A stretch of DNA of 64,000 nucleotides, taken from assembly GCF_026891035.1 (NCBI RefSeq), contig NZ_JAPTGG010000010.1:1-64000 (forward strand), given 5' to 3'. Positions 43,100 through 51,962 of this stretch are shown in pieces. Every line of letters begins with the position of its first letter. Within the stretch, counting starts at the first letter, position 1. The notes beneath the pieces were generated by a model. It was not told the DNA's origin. It ran no database searches and saw only the letters and a list, made by a program, of their open reading frames with translations. The translations under genes and the position numbers were made by a program. This DNA is from Dasania phycosphaerae (GTDB lineage: Bacteria; Pseudomonadota; Gammaproteobacteria; Pseudomonadales; Dasaniaceae).

Positions 43100-44689
43100 C
43101 TATACATCAGCGGACGGCAATACCCTAGCTAGCTTATCCAGTAAGGGTTGTAACTGCGCTTCATAGTGCCGCCATTTTTGTACCGAGCCGGTATGTATAG
43201 GCTGACGCACCTGCGCCGCACTGGCAGTCATGCTGGCACTGGGGTTGTGATGGAAATTCAAACACTGTGGCTGCCATTGCAGGCCACAGTAATCAATTAA
43301 AGCTTTGCTTTGTTGTTCGGGGTTATGCACTAAGTCTTCATAACTCAAATCATAAATCTGGCCGGGAAATACTTTATGCCAATGCTGCATCAGGCGATGA
43401 TAAGCTAAGTAATAATCCCCCAAATCATTTAAGTCATAAGAAAAAGGGTAAGCTTGGGCAAATAGGGTTTTATAAATGGCGTAACAGGCGTCCATAGGGT
43501 GGCGGGTTAAATGGATAATTTTCGCATTGGGCAAGGCCATTTTAATCAACCCCAGGTATAAATAATTTAACGGCAGTTTATCGATAAAATGCGCATGCTG
43601 GCCGGTCATAGGCCTAGTGCTGTCTATATAAGATTGCCCCAATGCGGCAAAGTCCAGCTCGGTAGATTTTTCGATTAGCGCTAATTTACTTAACTGCTGG
43701 CCGGGAAACTGCGCCATCACCTGCTTAATCATTTGCGAAGCAAAGTTTTGCAGCTCACCGGCAGAGCGCACCTCGCTGTGGCTGTCGACTATGCGCTCGG
43801 CCAAAGTGGTGCCGGTACGCGGTAGGCCAATAATAAAAATAGGTTCTGCAGAATCACAGCTGGCTCTGGTTTGTTGCACTAGCTCGGCGCTAAACGTGGC
43901 AATGATTTTATCCATCGCCTCCACATCACTGCTTACCTGATAGCTCATATGTTGGCGGCGTAAATCAGCACCGCGTTTTAAATAACTAAAGGACTGCTCA
44001 TAGCGCGCTACATCTTCACACTCTTTGGCCAAGGCATAACAGATACGGCTCTCTTCGCGCCATTCGGCAATACCCTGCGCCAGCAGGCCTGCCATTTCGC
44101 TAATGTGATTAGCGTCCGGCGTTTGTTTGCGTAATTGCGAGCGGTTGGCATAGGCCTCGTAATCCTGCGGATTTTTAGCAATCACGGCATCATAAATAGC
44201 CTCGGCCTTATCAAACTGGCCATTGCCGCGATAAGCTGTAGCCAAATTAAATTGAAAATGTAAGGAGTCAGGCGCTGCCGCTACGGCCTGTTCATACCAG
44301 TACTGAGCCCGCTCCAGATTACCGCAATGGGTGTACACCGTCGCCAGTGCATCCCACACCGCAGGGTCGGCTTCAGTTTGCAGTTTAGGATCATTTTCTA
44401 TGGCCGCGGCCTCCGCCAAGGCCTCGGTAATTTGCACATTCTGCTGTAATGCTGCGGCTAATTGCACACGGTAGGCAATGTTATTGGGGCTGTAATGCAA
44501 AGCCTGCTGAGCAAACTCTATGGCTTTAGCCGCCTGATGCAGCTTAATCGCCACCACACTATACAAATGCCAAAAACTGGCCTGCTGGGGAAATTGTGTT
44601 AGCAACTGCTGTAGATTCGCTGCCGCTTCGCGAAACATACCTTTATTTATTTGTGCTAATAAGGGCTGAATAGATGGGGGGGTGGCCAT
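43100..44689 (-). CDS. TPR-domain sulfotransferase
   Basis: The 529-residue protein has N-terminal TPR repeats (residues about 5-200, for example AIEFAQQALHYSPNNIAYRVQLAAALQ) and a C-terminal sulfotransferase domain with the 5'-phosphosulfate loop FIIGLPRTGTTLAERIVDSH (near 265) and 3'-phosphate region KIIHLTRHPMDACYAIYKTLF. It would transfer sulfate from PAPS to an unknown acceptor, which may be a protein or a lipid. No signal peptide is seen, so it acts in the cytoplasm. No sulfur-assimilation genes are nearby. Confidence 0.88.
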   Translation of the reverse strand: MATPPSIQPLLAQINKGMFREAAANLQQLLTQFPQQASFWHLYSVVAIKLHQAAKAIEFAQQALHYSPNNIAYRVQLAAALQQNVQITEALAEAAAIENDPKLQTEADPAVWDALATVYTHCGNLERAQYWYEQAVAAAPDSLHFQFNLATAYRGNGQFDKAEAIYDAVIAKNPQDYEAYANRSQLRKQTPDANHISEMAGLLAQGIAEWREESRICYALAKECEDVARYEQSFSYLKRGADLRRQHMSYQVSSDVEAMDKIIATFSAELVQQTRASCDSAEPIFIIGLPRTGTTLAERIVDSHSEVRSAGELQNFASQMIKQVMAQFPGQQLSKLALIEKSTELDFAALGQSYIDSTRPMTGQHAHFIDKLPLNYLYLGLIKMALPNAKIIHLTRHPMDACYAIYKTLFAQAYPFSYDLNDLGDYYLAYHRLMQHWHKVFPGQIYDLSYEDLVHNPEQQSKALIDYCGLQWQPQCLNFHHNPSASMTASAAQVRQPIHTGSVQKWRHYEAQLQPLLDKLARVLPSADV

Positions 44690-44817
44690 ATGAATACGTC
44701 TTTTATTTATAGTCGGCCTATTATATTCAGCATTATGTTTGCCTGGCTACACTTGAATCAGCCGCTATAGTTTGAGTAACACAGACTTAATAACGATAAA
44801 TTTTAAGGTCACGCTTT

Positions 44818-46116
44818 ATGCCTATCATCAGTAACTGCCGCCCAAAAATCCTAAGCATCTGTTTTAGCTGCTTATTAAGCAGCTATGCAGGGGCCGACAG
44901 CATAGCCTTGGTGGCCGCCAGAATCATAGATGGCGTTAGTGCTAAACCCTTGCCAGCCACTACCGTGGTGGTTGAAAACGATAAAATCACCGCCATAGGC
45001 CAGCGCGATATTATCCCCGAACATGCCACGGTTATAGACCTGGGCGATGCCACCCTGCTGCCGGGCTTTATCGATAGCCACACCCACCCCTTTATCCACG
45101 GCGAGGATTACCAAGCCACCGCCCTGCAACACAGCTCGGCTTATAAAAGCCTGCGCGCGCTGGCCTCGGTGCAAAAACTGTTAACCGCAGGCTGGACCTC
45201 TATGCGTATTATGGGCGATGCCGACACCGCCTATGGCCCGGTAGATTTAAAGCATGCTATTAACCAAGGCCTGTTTGTAGGGCCGCGCTTATCGGTGGCC
45301 CCACACTATTTATCCATTACCGGCGGCGGTGGCGATGTTAATTATTACTCCCACGAACAGGCAATTATCCCCGATGGTTTAATCGTCGATGGCCCCGAGG
45401 AGATACGCAAAGCCATAAGGCAGGAGGCCAAATACGGTGCCGACTGGATTAAGGTGTTAGTCACCGGCGCCTTTCACGCCGCGGGCAATAATCCCAAAAA
45501 CGTACACTTTAGCCCCGAAGAAATCGCCGCCCTCATGGCCGAAGCCAATCGCCAAGGCTTGCCGGTAGCCGCTCATGCTCACGCCACTGAGGGCATAAAG
45601 CAAGCCATAAAAGCCGGTGCACGCTCCATAGAGCACGGCACCTATTTGGACGACGAAGCCATAACATTAATGAAAAAGCATGGCACTTTTTTTGTGCCAA
45701 CGATTTATGTGGGGGATTATTTTTACGAAGAGGAAAAAACCCTTAAAGCCCAAGCGGTTAATGATGAATATTACGATAACTACCGCGCCATCTTTTTAAA
45801 AATGATAGGCAAGGCCCATAAGGCCGGCGTTAAAATCGCTGTAGGTGTGGATTTGGGCGATAAAAAATACCCCGCCCATGTTTATGTGCGGGAAATGGCC
45901 GCACTGGTAGAGGCGGGCCTCAGCCCCATGGCAGCCATACAAGCGGGCACCCGCGTAGGGGCCGAGCTATTAGGCTGGGAGGATACCGTGGGCAGCTTAG
46001 AGCAAGGTAAACTAGCCGACATAGTCGCCGTAGCCGGTAACCCCTTAGACAATATGCAGCAATTGGAACAGGTGAAACTGGTAATGCTCAACGGCCAACT
46101 TGTGCTGCAACCTTAA
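44818..46116 (+). CDS. Exported amidohydrolase family protein
   Basis: The 432-residue protein has a signal peptide (1-26, CFSCLLSSYAGA-DSI), then the amidohydrolase fold. The metal-binding motif is DSHTHPF, a carboxylatable lysine candidate lies in GADWIKVLVTG, followed by AAHAHATEGIKQAI and SIEHGTYL, and the final metal Asp is in AVGVDLGDKKYP. It resembles Xaa-Pro/imidazolonepropionase-like dipeptidases (COG1228). The substrate is probably a peptide or N-acyl compound, which is inference. It stands alone between two leftward genes. Confidence 0.85.
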   Translation: MPIISNCRPKILSICFSCLLSSYAGADSIALVAARIIDGVSAKPLPATTVVVENDKITAIGQRDIIPEHATVIDLGDATLLPGFIDSHTHPFIHGEDYQATALQHSSAYKSLRALASVQKLLTAGWTSMRIMGDADTAYGPVDLKHAINQGLFVGPRLSVAPHYLSITGGGGDVNYYSHEQAIIPDGLIVDGPEEIRKAIRQEAKYGADWIKVLVTGAFHAAGNNPKNVHFSPEEIAALMAEANRQGLPVAAHAHATEGIKQAIKAGARSIEHGTYLDDEAITLMKKHGTFFVPTIYVGDYFYEEEKTLKAQAVNDEYYDNYRAIFLKMIGKAHKAGVKIAVGVDLGDKKYPAHVYVREMAALVEAGLSPMAAIQAGTRVGAELLGWEDTVGSLEQGKLADIVAVAGNPLDNMQQLEQVKLVMLNGQLVLQP

Positions 46117-46122
46117 CCCCCC

Positions 46123-46656
46123 TTATTTAATCCACATACGCTTAAACACATTATCTTTGCGTATAAACTGATGATAGGCCGCCGCTAATACATGCAGGCC
46201 TATTAAAAAATAACCGACCTTACCGGCCAGCTCATGCCATTCTTCCAGCTGGTGAGCCAGGTCTTTATTTTCGGCCATCAACGCGGGCAAGCCAAAGGGT
46301 ATGGCCTTGGCCTCGCCACTTAAAATCAACCAACCGCTTAAAGGCATGGCTAGCATCAACACATAAAGCAAAACATGGGTGAGGTAGGACATCGCTTTTT
46401 GCCAAGCGGGTAAAGCCGGTTGCACCGCGGGGTAGCGTTGATTAAAACGCAATACTAAACGCAGCCATACCGCCGCAAACACACTCAAGCCCAACATAAA
46501 GTGCCAGGCCTTAAAGGCATTGCGCAAGTCGGTGCCCTTCTCAAAAAACACCCGCATTTCTATACTGGCATAAACGGCCACTAATAATAAAAACATTATC
46601 CAATGCAGGTATCGCAAGGCCATATTATAAGACTGGGGGGCGGTTTTTGAATTCAC
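46123..46656 (-). CDS. Cytochrome b561 family protein
   Basis: The 177-residue integral membrane protein has four helices and the haem-ligand histidines in RYLHWIMFLLL, AFKAWHFMLGL, and in EWHELAGKVGYFLIGLHVLAAAYHQF. The family includes CybB/YceJ proteins that oxidise ubiquinol or quench superoxide. The start is GTG at 46656. It is 73 bp from thpR on the same strand, with no strong sign of operon membership. Confidence 0.88.
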   Translation of the reverse strand: MNSKTAPQSYNMALRYLHWIMFLLLVAVYASIEMRVFFEKGTDLRNAFKAWHFMLGLSVFAAVWLRLVLRFNQRYPAVQPALPAWQKAMSYLTHVLLYVLMLAMPLSGWLILSGEAKAIPFGLPALMAENKDLAHQLEEWHELAGKVGYFLIGLHVLAAAYHQFIRKDNVFKRMWIK

Positions 46657-46728
46657 GGCAACTCTCTAATGATTAATTTAATAAGACCTATAACACCCAT
46701 ATTATGCCTCAGTTCCCTTAACGCAAAC

Positions 46729-47283
46729 TTAAGGCTGCAATAAAACAGCGGCTAAAGCGTGGTAACGGGCACCACTGCTGTTTAGTTTACTTTCAAACAA
46801 TACCACTTCATCCATCTCGGTATTCAGTTTCCCCAATACACATTGAAACTTTTTAGCCTGCTGTTGCCGTCCGGCTCTGGCCAAAGATATATGCGGGCGA
46901 AAACGGCGGCTATCCACGCTAAAACCATGTTGTCTTAATTGATTAACCAAGGTCTGCTGTAATTTTTGCAATTGGCTATTGGCTGCCACAGTGGCAACCA
47001 GCAGGCGCGGTTTGTGTAATGAGGGGAACCACTGAATATCGTCAATGCTAAGGCTTTCGGGCTGATACTGGCTGACCACGCTGGCCATAATACTTTCCAA
47101 CTTAGGCAACTGTTGGCTGTGTATATCCCCCAAAAATGCTAGGGTAATATGATAGTTTTCGGCTGGCACCCAGCGCAGCGCCTCGCGGTTAAGTTGCAGC
47201 GCTAGGCTTTGGGCGTGCAGGCTGAGCTGACGCTCCAGAGTTTCAGAAATGGATAAGGCAATAAAAGCCCGTATCACCGCCAC
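46729..47283 (-). CDS. thpR: RNA 2',3'-cyclic phosphodiesterase (2H family)
   Basis: The 184-residue protein has the two HxTx/HxSx motifs of the 2H phosphoesterase family, YHITLAFLG (about residue 45) and PHISLAR (about 130). E. coli ThpR opens 2',3'-cyclic phosphates on tRNA halves. The start is GTG at 47283, and the first 10 bases overlap the nudF stop region, so it is coupled to nudF. Confidence 0.88.
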   Translation of the reverse strand: MAVIRAFIALSISETLERQLSLHAQSLALQLNREALRWVPAENYHITLAFLGDIHSQQLPKLESIMASVVSQYQPESLSIDDIQWFPSLHKPRLLVATVAANSQLQKLQQTLVNQLRQHGFSVDSRRFRPHISLARAGRQQQAKKFQCVLGKLNTEMDEVVLFESKLNSSGARYHALAAVLLQP

Positions 47284-47912
47284 TGTTCCTGTACTTGGGT
47301 TTTATTCATCATTAACCACTGCAGGGCGATGATGCTATGGGCATTATTAATGTCGCCGCGCTGTAATTTTTGCCAGGCCTGTGCCACAGGTATCACCTGC
47401 ACTCGTATGTCTTCCGCCTCATCGGCTAAGCCGTGTATGCCGCCCACCGCCGACAAATCACTGCGGCCGCAATACAAATGAAAAAACTCGCAGCTGCCAC
47501 CGGGGCTGGAAAAATACTGGTATATGGGCAGCATATCGCTAATCAGCGCCCCAGCCTCTTCCTCGGCTTCGCGCTGGGCGACCAGCTCTGGCGACTCGTC
47601 TTTATCAATTAAGCCCGCCACTAACTCCAGCAACCATGGCGAAGCACTCTTGGGCCCCGAGCCTTGATGACCATATGCGCCTACTCGAAACTGCTCGACT
47701 AAAGCAACCGCATCTAAAGCCGGATCGTAGAGTAATACCCCTACCGCATCGTGGCGTACAAACAGTTCGCGCTTAATGGCCTGGCTCCAGCCCCCTTCGT
47801 ATAAGCGATGCTTAAGGGTAAGGCTGCGCACTTCAAAAAAGCCTTTATAAACGCTGCTATGGTCGATTAACTCTACGTCCTCAGCGCCAAATTGCGGTGT
47901 TTGCTCAGCCAT
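47274..47912 (-). CDS. nudF: ADP-ribose pyrophosphatase (Nudix)
   Basis: The Nudix box is GLIDKDESPELVAQREAEEEAG, with REAEEEAG as the metal-binding core. The 212-residue product matches NudF with the upstream dimer strands (GVLLYDPALDAVALVEQFRVGAY) and a PGGSCEFFHLYCGRSDLS loop. It hydrolyses ADP-ribose to AMP and ribose phosphate. The ATG overlaps the pyrB stop by one base (TAATG). The trio pyrB-nudF-thpR is translationally linked. Confidence 0.92.
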   Translation of the reverse strand: MAEQTPQFGAEDVELIDHSSVYKGFFEVRSLTLKHRLYEGGWSQAIKRELFVRHDAVGVLLYDPALDAVALVEQFRVGAYGHQGSGPKSASPWLLELVAGLIDKDESPELVAQREAEEEAGALISDMLPIYQYFSSPGGSCEFFHLYCGRSDLSAVGGIHGLADEAEDIRVQVIPVAQAWQKLQRGDINNAHSIIALQWLMMNKTQVQEQWR

Positions 47913-48928
47913 TAAAATCGGCGCTCGGTATACCAGTGTACTGCGCGCGACTCTTTATCCACCAAGTCCACCACATCCAATACCAAGGCAAACAGCGCCA
48001 TACGCACTAACACGCCGTTATCGGTTTGCCTGAATATGGCGAGGTTGGGGTTGTTGTTTAAGTCATTATCCAACTCGTTGGCATCGGCGCGGGAGTCGCG
48101 CGGCAGGGGATGCATAATGACGGTGTTGGGTTCACAGAAGCGGGTATAAATAGCCTGATTTAAGCGATAGCGGCCGCGGTATAAATCAGCCTCTTCTTTA
48201 CTGGCAAAGCGCTCTTCCTGAATGCGGGTGGAGTAGGCGATATCGACATGGCCTATGCTGTCTTCCATCACATCGGACTCATGTACGGTGAGGCCAGCAC
48301 TGCGCATTTTTTCGACTATCTCGCCCGGCATAGCCAGTTCCTGCGGTGAAATTAGCGTCACTGTAACATTGCGGTACAGGCATAATAATTTACACAGCGA
48401 GTGCACGGTACGGCCGTGCTTTAAGTCGCCTATTAGGGCGATGCGCAAACCATCTATATCGTTGCGGCCATTGTCTTGCAGCTCTTTGCGTATGGTATAG
48501 AGGTCTAATAAAGCTTGGGTGGGGTGCTCGTTGGCACCATCACCGCCGTTAATCACCGGCACCCGGCTGGCTTCGGCAAATTCGGCTACCGAGCCTACAT
48601 CGGGGTGGCGCATGGTAATCACATCGCTATAGCCGCTTAACACCCTAGCGGTGTCATACAAGGACTCGCCCTTGGCTATGGCCGATGAAGCAAAGCCTAT
48701 GGTTTCACGTACCTCACCCCCCAATAGGTTAAAGGCACTGCCAAAGCTAACCCGGGTACGGGTGCTGGGCTCAAAAAACATACTGCCTAAAATTGCGCCG
48801 TCCAATACCTTGGTCATGCGCTGGCGATGGGCATAGGGGCGCATTTTATCGGCTACGGTAAACACCCGCTCTATGTCGGCACGTTCGAAGGGCTCTATGG
48901 AAATAATATGACTGCCGGGAAATTTCAA
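47912..48928 (-). CDS. pyrB: Aspartate carbamoyltransferase
   Basis: PyrB condenses carbamoyl phosphate and aspartate in pyrimidine synthesis. It has the carbamoyl-phosphate loop SMFFEPSTRTRVSF, HPTQALLDLYT, the mobile 80s-type segment and HPLPRDSRADANELDNDLN. The open frame reaches a GTG at 48961, but TTG at 48928 follows GAGGAG by six bases and gives MKFPGSHIISIEPFERADIERVF, the N-terminus I recall from related enzymes; this gives 338 residues. No pyrI or pyrC-like partner is adjacent. The C-terminus is extended relative to E. coli PyrB. Confidence 0.93.
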   Translation of the reverse strand: MKFPGSHIISIEPFERADIERVFTVADKMRPYAHRQRMTKVLDGAILGSMFFEPSTRTRVSFGSAFNLLGGEVRETIGFASSAIAKGESLYDTARVLSGYSDVITMRHPDVGSVAEFAEASRVPVINGGDGANEHPTQALLDLYTIRKELQDNGRNDIDGLRIALIGDLKHGRTVHSLCKLLCLYRNVTVTLISPQELAMPGEIVEKMRSAGLTVHESDVMEDSIGHVDIAYSTRIQEERFASKEEADLYRGRYRLNQAIYTRFCEPNTVIMHPLPRDSRADANELDNDLNNNPNLAIFRQTDNGVLVRMALFALVLDVVDLVDKESRAVHWYTERRF

Positions 48929-49112
48929 CGTAAGCTCCTCGCTGGTAGTTAGCCCGCGCACACTAAGAGCTTGTGGCTGATTTAGCGGCTGGCTTTAAAT
49001 GATATTTTGCTGCTGCATTCTAGCGGTTTTAGGGCGGTACAGCACCTTAGTTTTTGGCCATATTTTAGCTATAGTGTTCAGCAAGCCAAAATAAATAAGC
49101 ACAGGAAACCAT

Positions 49113-50006
49113 GTGAGCAAACCACAACCTTCGGCCTCAGCACTTTATAAATACTGCGACATAGTCACAGCACTGAAAATTATTAACAGCCAATCACTGC
49201 GCTGGAGCGCCCCCCACCTCTACAACAACCCCTACGAGCTCAACTATTTAAGTGATACTGACTTTACCGCTCAGCAACTACTACAAGGCCTATGCCAAGA
49301 GGCCTTAGCAGTACTATTTGGTGAAGCCGAGGCCACCGGCAATAATAAGCTGGTGAGTACCATTACCCGCTGGCAACACGATAGCCGCTTTATTTCTGAG
49401 CAAGAGGCCGAGCCAGTCTTAAAACAATTGCTATTACCCATGGCGCAGCAGCATCAGGCTACCGTTAATGAGTACTTACAGCAGTGGCGTGCATTTGCCC
49501 AAAATATACGCATATGCTGTTTTGCCAGCAGCCCCGATAACGCCAAAAATTGGCAGCGCTACGCCGATAACCATCAGGGTATAGTGCTGCAATTTGATAA
49601 CCAAGAACCCAGCCTTAGCCCCTATCACGCGGTTAATTATGGCCAGCGCCCCATCGCAGCCACCAGCTTGCAGCAGCAAGTTGATATCGCCTTTGGTAGG
49701 CGTGCTGCCCCCCAGCCCGAGCAACTACACCAGCTATTGCTACACAAACCTTGGTTTGATGAGGACGAGCAAGAGCTGCGCTGCTTTGACAGCGAGGCGA
49801 CTACAGCCGACAGCGATGATCAACTGTGGTACAAGGCCAAACCCTTCCAGCCTCAATCTTTGACTAACATTTACCTAGGTATAAACATAGACAGCAGCGA
49901 TAAAAAGCATTTGCAAAAATTGGTAGCAAAGGCTTACCCACAGTGTAGGATTTACCAATCAGAATTAGTCAGCAACAGCTATAATCTGAGCTTTACCGCT
50001 ATTTAG
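49113..50006 (+). CDS. DUF2971 domain-containing protein
   Basis: The 297-residue product begins LYKYCDIVTALKIINSQSLRWSAPHLYNNPYEL, the DUF2971 start, and later has the CFASSPDNAKNWQRYADNHQGIVLQFD core and the HKPWFDEDEQELRCF segment. The family is widespread in defence and mobile regions and has no known function. The start is GTG at 49113 with AGGA six bases upstream; an ATG two bases earlier reads straight into TGA. It may form a unit with the 92-residue gene 31 bp downstream. Confidence 0.8.
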   Translation: MSKPQPSASALYKYCDIVTALKIINSQSLRWSAPHLYNNPYELNYLSDTDFTAQQLLQGLCQEALAVLFGEAEATGNNKLVSTITRWQHDSRFISEQEAEPVLKQLLLPMAQQHQATVNEYLQQWRAFAQNIRICCFASSPDNAKNWQRYADNHQGIVLQFDNQEPSLSPYHAVNYGQRPIAATSLQQQVDIAFGRRAAPQPEQLHQLLLHKPWFDEDEQELRCFDSEATTADSDDQLWYKAKPFQPQSLTNIYLGINIDSSDKKHLQKLVAKAYPQCRIYQSELVSNSYNLSFTAI

Positions 50007-50037
50007 TTAGTGTTATTCACAACCCAAGGATTACAAC

Positions 50038-50316
50038 ATGAGCACAGTGACTATCAACCACCCCCACCAACTCGATGCCGACACCTTAAAAACCAAAATC
50101 GAAAGCCTAACCGGCGAGATCAAACAACGCTATGGCGTAACCGCTAACTGGAACAGCGACAGCCAAGCCGATATCAGCGCCCCCGGTGTTACCGGCAGCA
50201 TAGATGTCAGCGATAACAATATAGCTATCACCATAGAGCTCAACATGATGCTGTCTATGATGGCCGGTAAAATCGAAGAAGATATCACCAAATATTTAGC
50301 GAAAAACTTTGCTTAA
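50038..50316 (+). CDS. Polyhydroxyalkanoic acid system family protein
   Basis: The 92-residue protein resembles the PHA_gran_rgn family: MSTVTINHPHQLDADTLKTKI, a short strand YGVTANWNSDSQADISAPGVTGSIDV and the ending MMAGKIEEDITKYLAKNF. Members are found near polyhydroxyalkanoate genes, but none is nearby here. Function is unknown; the granule-related name is by family only. It lies 31 bp after the DUF2971 gene. Confidence 0.7.
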   Translation: MSTVTINHPHQLDADTLKTKIESLTGEIKQRYGVTANWNSDSQADISAPGVTGSIDVSDNNIAITIELNMMLSMMAGKIEEDITKYLAKNFA

Positions 50317-50334
50317 ATAGCACTTTACCAACGC

Positions 50335-50366
50335 GCGCATTAGCCTGTAGCATGGGGTTAATGCGC
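50335..50366. terminator. Stem-loop after the 92-residue gene
   Basis: GCGCATTA (50335-50342) pairs with TAATGCGC (50359-50366), extended by a G-T wobble and two C-G pairs to an 11-bp stem. No T run follows, so it could be a terminator, mRNA-stability element or small REP-like unit. Confidence 0.5.
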
Positions 50367-50417
50367 TGCAAAAGCGCTACTACAAAAGCCAAAACTTGCA
50401 AGGATGCCAGCCACGCT

Positions 50418-50873
50418 ATGAAACTCCTCCCCGCCTTGGTTAAATTTTCCCCCCTTATTTTTTTGCTTGCTGTTAATAGCTACGCACAGGTTTATAAATG
50501 GGTAGATGAGCAGGGCAATGTACACTATTCCGATAGCAAACCCGCGCAACAAAACGTAGAAGAGAAACACTTCCCCACTGGGCAAAGCAGCATAGACCCA
50601 GAGTTAGAAAGTTATAGGCAGGCGATAAAAAAGAATGAGCTAGCGCGACAACGCCAGCGTGCTTACCAGCAGCAACAACAGGCAGAGACCAAAGAGAAAG
50701 CAAAAAAAAGAAAACGTTATTGTGACAACCTCAAAGCCAAACAACATATCGACAATAGGGTCAGTATGTGGCGCACCCAAAACCCCGACGGCACGGTGAC
50801 TGCCTGGACCGGCGAGCAGCGTAAACAATACACCCAAGCCTTGCAGGATAATTACAATAAACACTGCCGCTAA
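50418..50873 (+). CDS. DUF4124 domain-containing secreted protein
   Basis: The 151-residue product has a signal peptide (MKLLPALVKFSPLIFLLAVN, cleaved near SYA), then the DUF4124 signature QVYKWVDEQGNVHYSDSKPA and a Lys/Gln-rich helical C-terminus ending in NYNKHCR, with two cysteines (KRYCDNLKA and KHCR). It is similar in plan to the protein at 15356-15802. The start at 50418 is chosen because the signal peptide begins there; the upstream 22 codons of the open frame look non-coding. Function is unknown. Confidence 0.78.
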   Translation: MKLLPALVKFSPLIFLLAVNSYAQVYKWVDEQGNVHYSDSKPAQQNVEEKHFPTGQSSIDPELESYRQAIKKNELARQRQRAYQQQQQAETKEKAKKRKRYCDNLKAKQHIDNRVSMWRTQNPDGTVTAWTGEQRKQYTQALQDNYNKHCR

Positions 50874-51051
50874 TTCCCCCAATTGAGCCGTCCCCCCCCA
50901 ATTATAAATTGTCGATTTATTTTACGCCCAAATGATTCAACTCAAGAAAAAACACTAAAAACCCTTTTAAAAACAAATACATACAAAAAAGGCGCAGTAA
51001 TTGCATTCAACACAATGTAATTATTAACTTCTCAATTAGGGATATTGGACC

Positions 51052-51573
51052 ATGCTAAATAAAATCAAAAAAACTGCCGGCCTTGTTGCCGCTTTAGCCT
51101 TAACCTCAGCCGCTCACTCACACATAGTAGAAGTAACTATGGAAGACAACGGCGACTCTACCTACACATTTGCAGGCGGCTCGTATCACACAGCCACTAA
51201 CAGCGAGAATGCCGGTTTTCTAATTAACGGTATCGCGCTAGCCTACGACAGTGTTTACAGCATCGGCAACGCCGCATGGGAAGCTAAAGTCGCAGCAGCA
51301 GACGACAGTGTACAATGGAGTAACAGCACTATTTACTCAGCGATAGAGGCTACCGTTTCTTGGAGCGATTTGGTTTCTACGTTTGGTGTGATGGCTAATA
51401 CCGCTTTCTCTATTAACGTATATTCTAATGGCGCAGCTTACGCACCCTGGAGCAACAACAACGGCTCATTTACCACCAGCGGTTACAGTGTTTCTGAGCC
51501 CGGTACTATAGCCCTATTAAGCTTAGGTCTTGCTGGTTTAGGTTTTGTGCGCAGAAATAAGCGCGCCGCCTAA
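51052..51573 (+). CDS. PEP-CTERM sorting-domain protein
   Basis: The 173-residue protein has a signal peptide (1-22, ending SAAHS) and an extracellular beta-rich domain with many Ser, Thr and Asn residues. At its C-terminus VSEPGTIALLSLGLAGLGFVRRNKRAA carries the sorting motif (SEPGT), a hydrophobic helix and an RRNKR tail. It is an exosortase substrate in type. The passenger shows no clear hit to me. It shares VSEPGT with the mini PEP-CTERM protein at 33726-33890. A strong terminator follows. Confidence 0.85.
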   Translation: MLNKIKKTAGLVAALALTSAAHSHIVEVTMEDNGDSTYTFAGGSYHTATNSENAGFLINGIALAYDSVYSIGNAAWEAKVAAADDSVQWSNSTIYSAIEATVSWSDLVSTFGVMANTAFSINVYSNGAAYAPWSNNNGSFTTSGYSVSEPGTIALLSLGLAGLGFVRRNKRAA

Positions 51574-51613
51574 ACACTAAGGAAACCGCCCTTTTATTCT
51601 AGACGTTTAAATT

Positions 51614-51656
51614 AAAACGGCCCCTACTGCAATCAGTAGGGGCCGTTTTTTTGCTC
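51614..51656 (+). terminator. Rho-independent terminator of the PEP-CTERM gene
   Basis: A perfect 16-bp stem (arms 51614-51629 and 51634-51649) with a CAAT loop is followed by T residues. The A run on the left could serve the converging GIY-YIG gene too. Confidence 0.9.
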
Positions 51657-51680
51657 TAGCATTCAAGTAATGACTTGTCG

Positions 51681-51962
51681 CTAAGCATTAATCAGACCTG
51701 AACTATCGACTAGTTGCAACTTTTGATAACGCTGCATTTTTTTTATCTCGGCCTCACGCTTACTCGCGGTACTGCGATCCACACAAGCTTCTTGATAAAC
51801 CACCTTAAGCGCCGCATCACTGCGAAAAAACTTTGCGCCCTTATTAGCGCCCAACTCCCCTCTGTGCTCTTTAAAACGGCGCGCCACATCAGTGCTAATC
51901 CCAGTGTACAACTTGCCCGATTGGGTTTTGATCATATACACCCACCACTGCGATTTGGCCAT
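51681..51962 (-). CDS. GIY-YIG domain nuclease-like protein
   Basis: The 93-residue protein has the GIY-YIG fold signature WVYMIKTQSGKLYTGISTDVARRFKEH, with Arg and a conserved late Glu in STASKREAEIKKM. It resembles the YhbQ/URI single-domain group. The ATG at 51962 overlaps the sbcB stop by one base (TAATG), so it is coupled to exonuclease I. A role in DNA repair beside SbcB is plausible but unproven. Confidence 0.85.
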   Translation of the reverse strand: MAKSQWWVYMIKTQSGKLYTGISTDVARRFKEHRGELGANKGAKFFRSDAALKVVYQEACVDRSTASKREAEIKKMQRYQKLQLVDSSGLINA

